64,000 nt of DNA from an uncultured Bacteroidia bacterium (GTDB lineage: Bacteria > Bacteroidota > Bacteroidia > Bacteroidales > UBA932), in NCBI GenBank assembly GCA_902798975.1, contig CADBYT010000003.1, forward strand, positions 1-64,000, read 5' to 3'. A model generated the notes under the pieces. The model did no database searches. It was not told where the DNA came from and saw only the letters and a program-made list of their open reading frames with translations. Both the position numbers and the translations under genes were made by a program. Below are positions 61,018-64,000 of this stretch, one piece after another; position 1 is the first letter of the stretch, and every line of letters starts with the position of its first letter.

Positions 61018-61159
61018 AATAACAAAGAAAAAAGAGCGAGTCCTTTCGCAGGCCTGCCCCCGCTCCTGCTAAATAGTCGCGCTACGGTCCCTTTCGCTTG
61101 TGAGCTGGATCTGCTTCGCCAGCTCTATCAGATAATTACTTATAGCTCATAACCAAAAA
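61018..61159. other. Intergenic segment with hairpins, no gene recognised
   Basis: Contains GAGCTGG/CCAGCTC around a 10-base loop and a GAGCG/CGCTC pair next to a run of A (terminator-like on the minus strand). No supported reading frame. Confidence 0.4.
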
Positions 61160-61291
61160 CTACTTGAATAGTTTCTGCGCGAAGACGGTTAGGTAAACCC
61201 GCCAGTTGCGCCAGATGTGGCCGCCGGCGGATTCGTAGTAGGTCACGGGATAGCCGTGGGCGGCGCACAGGAAGGCGAAAAACTGTTTCAT
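61160..61291 (-). pseudogene. C-terminal remnant of an esterase
   Basis: A 43-codon frame. VTYYESAGGHIWRNWRVYLTVFAQKLF matches the C-terminal end of the Bacteroidetes exported esterase family (feruloyl-esterase-like), where 'GGH-x-W' carries the catalytic His. The nucleophile domain (about 230 residues) is missing, and 61292-61448 shows no trace of it. The ATG at 61291 is fortuitous. It points to deletion within a local esterase cluster. Confidence 0.7.
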
Positions 61292-61417
61292 ATATATCGG
61301 TAGTGGTTTTCGGCAGAATTACGCAACCCGGGGCAGATTGTATGCATTCTCAGGTACAATTGTTTACCCTTTTGTTCAGGTTGCGCGCGGATGCTTGTGC
61401 GTTTCGCGCGAAATGCG

Positions 61418-61425
61418 TATTTTCG
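61418..61425 (+). promoter_or_regulatory. Possible -7 box for the esterase gene
   Basis: TATTTTCG, one mismatch from TAnnTTTG, 23 bases before the ATG at 61449. Confidence 0.35.
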
Positions 61426-61448
61426 TACAAACTAATTACCGTCCGTAT

Positions 61449-62723
61449 ATGTACAAACGCCTACTCCTTCTCAGCGCCGTCGCCCTGACGGCCTTCGCCT
61501 GCGGCCGGCCGCAGGCTGTCGTAGAACGCACCGACGTCTATACGCATGTCGGCGATGTCAGCCTGCTGGTGGATGCGGTGGAGATCACCGTCGCCAACCC
61601 CGCCTCCCTGCGCGGCCTGACCGCCGCCGACTTCAACCTCAGCGGCAACGCCGCCGGCGGCTTCATCGACGTGAAGACCGGCCAGGCCCCCGCCGCGTAC
61701 GACGAAGACGGCCTCGTACTCACTCGCACGGGCAATACGCTGCGCATCGACGCCACACCTTTCAACGCCGACGGCATGCGGGAAGGATGGGCCAAGCTCA
61801 TTCCCTGGGAGCTTCGCTGCAGCGCCGATTCCGCCCTCAACGTCACGGCCGCCACGGCCACGGAGCGGCACATCGCCGTCCTGGACGACTGCATCACCGG
61901 CAGTTTCAGCTTTGCGGGTCTCACCCGCGAATACATGCTGCACCTGCCCAAGGACGCGGACGGGAACGTGATTCCGAACGTCCCCCTGATGGTCTGGCAG
62001 ATCGGCGGAGGAGAGTATGACAAGGACCTGATGACCGTGGCCACGGCCAACCGCTGCCTGGTCTCGCTCGCCACCGAGGGAATCCCCTGCGCGGCGCTGG
62101 TCTTCGCCATCGCGAACCCCAACTACTCCTACAGCGCCTCCCTCTTCCCGGAGAAGATCGAGCTGATCGACCGCAACAACGCCCTGCAGATGGCCTTCAT
62201 CGACACGCTGATCGCGGACGGCAAGGTGGACGGCAGCAAGCTCTTCTGCGCCGGCGCCTCCAGCGGCGGCGGTTGCACGATGCGCTTCATGATGCAGTTC
62301 CCGGAGCGCTTCAAGGCCGCCATCCCCTGCTGCCCCATGGACCCGATCGTTCCCATCCACCGGGTGGATGAGAAATACGAAGGCCAGTTCGCAAACGACC
62401 TCGTCAAGGCCTTCAAAGGCAAGGTCTACAAATGGAACGGCAGCGACATGGCGCCCGCACCCATCGACACCAAGGCCTTCGTCAAGTTGCCGATGTACTT
62501 CGTGCACGCTTCCTCCGACCAGGCCTGCAAGATCGCCAGCTCCTACGCCTACATCGAGGCACGCAAGCGCCTCGGCGCCACGCAGGACCAGCTGCGCGTC
62601 TATTCCGATGAAGATATGGCCGCCTACGGCCTTCCGACCATGCTCGCCCACTTCTCCTGGGTGCCGCTGCTGGACGATTATTCCGAGGGCAGCGTCATGC
62701 GCTGGATGATTGACCAATTCTGA
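61449..62723 (+). CDS. Alpha/beta-hydrolase lipoprotein (esterase)
   Basis: A 424-residue lipoprotein (MYKRLLLLSAVALTAFAC, lipobox AFAC). The N-terminal about 130 residues form a beta domain. The hydrolase domain (about 145-424) has VPLMVWQIGGGEYD, the elbow FCAGASSGGGCTM with S271, CPMDPIVP, and a C-terminal LAHFSWVPLLDD with the likely catalytic His. The pattern resembles PHB-depolymerase or feruloyl-esterase-like enzymes that deacylate plant polysaccharides. A GH3 gene follows 7 bases later, which supports joint action on a substituted glycan. The start at 61449 gives the lipoprotein signal. Confidence 0.8.
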   Translation: MYKRLLLLSAVALTAFACGRPQAVVERTDVYTHVGDVSLLVDAVEITVANPASLRGLTAADFNLSGNAAGGFIDVKTGQAPAAYDEDGLVLTRTGNTLRIDATPFNADGMREGWAKLIPWELRCSADSALNVTAATATERHIAVLDDCITGSFSFAGLTREYMLHLPKDADGNVIPNVPLMVWQIGGGEYDKDLMTVATANRCLVSLATEGIPCAALVFAIANPNYSYSASLFPEKIELIDRNNALQMAFIDTLIADGKVDGSKLFCAGASSGGGCTMRFMMQFPERFKAAIPCCPMDPIVPIHRVDEKYEGQFANDLVKAFKGKVYKWNGSDMAPAPIDTKAFVKLPMYFVHASSDQACKIASSYAYIEARKRLGATQDQLRVYSDEDMAAYGLPTMLAHFSWVPLLDDYSEGSVMRWMIDQF

Positions 62724-62730
62724 TACCGCT

Positions 62731-64000
62731 ATGCGTAGAACCACTCCCCTTCTGATCCTGGCACTCCTGTGCGCCGCTCCGGCACTCCGCGCCCAGGAAT
62801 TCACCTATCCTTTCCAGAACCCCGCCCTCTCCGAGGACGAGCGGCTGGACAACGCCGTATCCCTGATGACCGTGGACGAGAAGATCATGACCGTCACAGG
62901 CCAGGGTGTGCCACGGCTCGGCATCGCGGGTCCAGGCGCCACGGAGGCCATCCACGGCATCGTACGCGGCGGCGACAGCGAACTGCCCGCCCTGGGCGGC
63001 AACGCCGGCTTCCCCCGCTGGCCCGGCTGGACCCCGCCCAAGTACCGCAACAGCACATCTTTCCCGCAGGCCTACGGCATCGGCGAGACCTGGGACCGGG
63101 AAATGGCCTTCATCGTGGGCGACGTGATGTCCTATGAGGCTCGTTTCTATTCCAACGACGCGCCCTTCAAGACCCTCGTACTCTGGGCTCCCAACGCCGA
63201 CCTCGCCCGCGATCCCCGCTGGGGCCGCACCGAGGAGAGCTTCGGCGAGGACCCCTACCTCGTGGGTGAACTGGTGGCCGCCGAGGTGCGCGGCATCCAG
63301 GGCGACGACCCGAAGTACTGGCGCGGAGCGGCGCTGATGAAGCATTTCCTGGCCAACAGCAACGAGGACGGACGCTTCGGCACCGACTCCCGCTTCGACG
63401 AGGCCCTCTTCCGGGATTACTATTCCTATGGATTCTGGAAAGGCGCCCGCGCCGGGGGCAAGTCCCTGATGACCGCATACAACGCATACAACGGCGTGCC
63501 CTGCATCGCGAACGACTTCATCGGCACCATCCTGCGCGATGAATGGGGCATGGACGGCACCATCGTGGACGACGCCGGCGCCCTGCGCTACATGGTGGAT
63601 CCGCACGGCTATGCCCCCGACATCAACACGGCTATCAAAATGGCCCTGGAGGCCGGCCTGACGCGTTTCATCGACTCCAATTTCCAGCAGGTCAAGACGG
63701 CCTACGACGCCGGATTCATCTCCGATGAGGTGCTGGACGCCCGCACGAAGTGCAACCTCCGCACCATGCTCAAGCTTGGCCTGATGGACGCAGAATGCCC
63801 CTATGACAAGCAGTCCTTCGGCTCCGACGAAGACCTCCCCTGGGAGCGCCAGGAGTTCAAGGACAAGGCCCGCCTGGTCACGCAGAAATCCATCGTCCTG
63901 CTGAAGAACGAGGGCAAGCTGCTGCCGCTCGACAGGGGCAAGGTCAAGAAAATCGCCGTGTTCGGCAACCGCGCCGAGGCCGTCCTGAAGGACTGGTACG
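62731..64000 (+). CDS. Glycoside hydrolase family 3, N-terminal part (cut by window end)
   Basis: Signal peptide (LILALLCAAPALRA-QEF) and 423 visible codons of a GH3 enzyme: MTVDEKIMTVTGQGVPRLGI, ATEAIHGIVRGG, FPQAYGIGETWD, NADLARDPRWGRTEESFGEDPYLVGEL, KHFLANSNEDGRFGTDSRFDEALFRD. The nucleophile Asp is in GTIVDDAGAL (D280 or D281, usually SDxG). The sandwich domain begins (KSIVLLKNEGKLLPL) and runs off the edge. It shares a probable operon with the upstream esterase. Confidence 0.92.
   Translation, partial: MRRTTPLLILALLCAAPALRAQEFTYPFQNPALSEDERLDNAVSLMTVDEKIMTVTGQGVPRLGIAGPGATEAIHGIVRGGDSELPALGGNAGFPRWPGWTPPKYRNSTSFPQAYGIGETWDREMAFIVGDVMSYEARFYSNDAPFKTLVLWAPNADLARDPRWGRTEESFGEDPYLVGELVAAEVRGIQGDDPKYWRGAALMKHFLANSNEDGRFGTDSRFDEALFRDYYSYGFWKGARAGGKSLMTAYNAYNGVPCIANDFIGTILRDEWGMDGTIVDDAGALRYMVDPHGYAPDINTAIKMALEAGLTRFIDSNFQQVKTAYDAGFISDEVLDARTKCNLRTMLKLGLMDAECPYDKQSFGSDEDLPWERQEFKDKARLVTQKSIVLLKNEGKLLPLDRGKVKKIAVFGNRAEAVLKDWY

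Overview
The window looks like a chromosomal segment of an uncultured, GC-rich (roughly 60% by eye) Bacteroidales, probably from an animal gut or rumen. This rests on three things. The gene content is typical of the order: a TonB receptor paired with DUF4249, DUF4837, DUF3298, DUF349 and DUF4922/SpoIID proteins, a fimbrillin-like lipoprotein, SurE and LpxB. Promoters are of the Bacteroidetes type, TTTG - 19 to 21 bases - TAnnTTTG, several with an exact match. Genes often overlap as TAATG or ATGA. Family or genus cannot be fixed from this sequence alone.

Layout. 1-3.2 kb: start of gap (cut by the window edge), then an AT-richer stretch with an outer-membrane barrel, a lipoprotein and an Rpn-type nuclease. 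3.3-9.6 kb: a minus-strand run of lpxB, surE, yggS, yidC and a DUF349 protein with overlapping or touching ends. 9.7-10.6 kb: trmD and a short orphan transcription unit (candidate small RNA). 10.6-17.7 kb: DUF3298 lipoprotein, DUF4249/TonB receptor/phospholipase D block, and proB (frameshifted with an internal deletion as given) with proA. 17.7-22.1 kb: histidine phosphatase, glutaminyl cyclase, a 41-residue peptide with a fimbrillin-like lipoprotein, and tRNA-Asn. 22.3-30.5 kb: an envelope and peptidoglycan block of HU-like membrane protein, Nudix, DUF4922-SpoIID fusion, AmpG-like permease, NamZ-type muramidase, DUF6515 protein and murI. 30.6-34.6 kb: prfB, class I fumarase, serB. 34.7-38.1 kb: two tRNA-Leu(UAG) genes in inverted orientation around a GH3 enzyme and an M48 lipoprotein. 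38.1-44.1 kb: a TolC/HlyD/two-permease exporter and an AraC-type regulator. 44.1-52.5 kb: housekeeping and envelope genes (two M23 proteins, phosphohexomutase, def, ruvX, dxr, rseP, DUF4837), tRNA-Glu-rpsT and tRNA-Pro. 52.5-64 kb: TPR membrane regulator, TonB, tandem hydrolase, mltG, GH3, PIN/antitoxin pair, an esterase remnant, an esterase and a second GH3 cut by the window end.

Functional themes are envelope biogenesis and peptidoglycan turnover or recycling, and plant-type glycan and ester hydrolysis (three GH3 enzymes, several alpha/beta hydrolases). The most unusual signal is a family of short palindromic elements lying in frame inside protein genes (HU-like protein, AmpG-like permease, murI). 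They keep their loop and flanks while the stem arms covary. One copy has grown into a 24-bp periodic tandem array that encodes repeated octapeptides.
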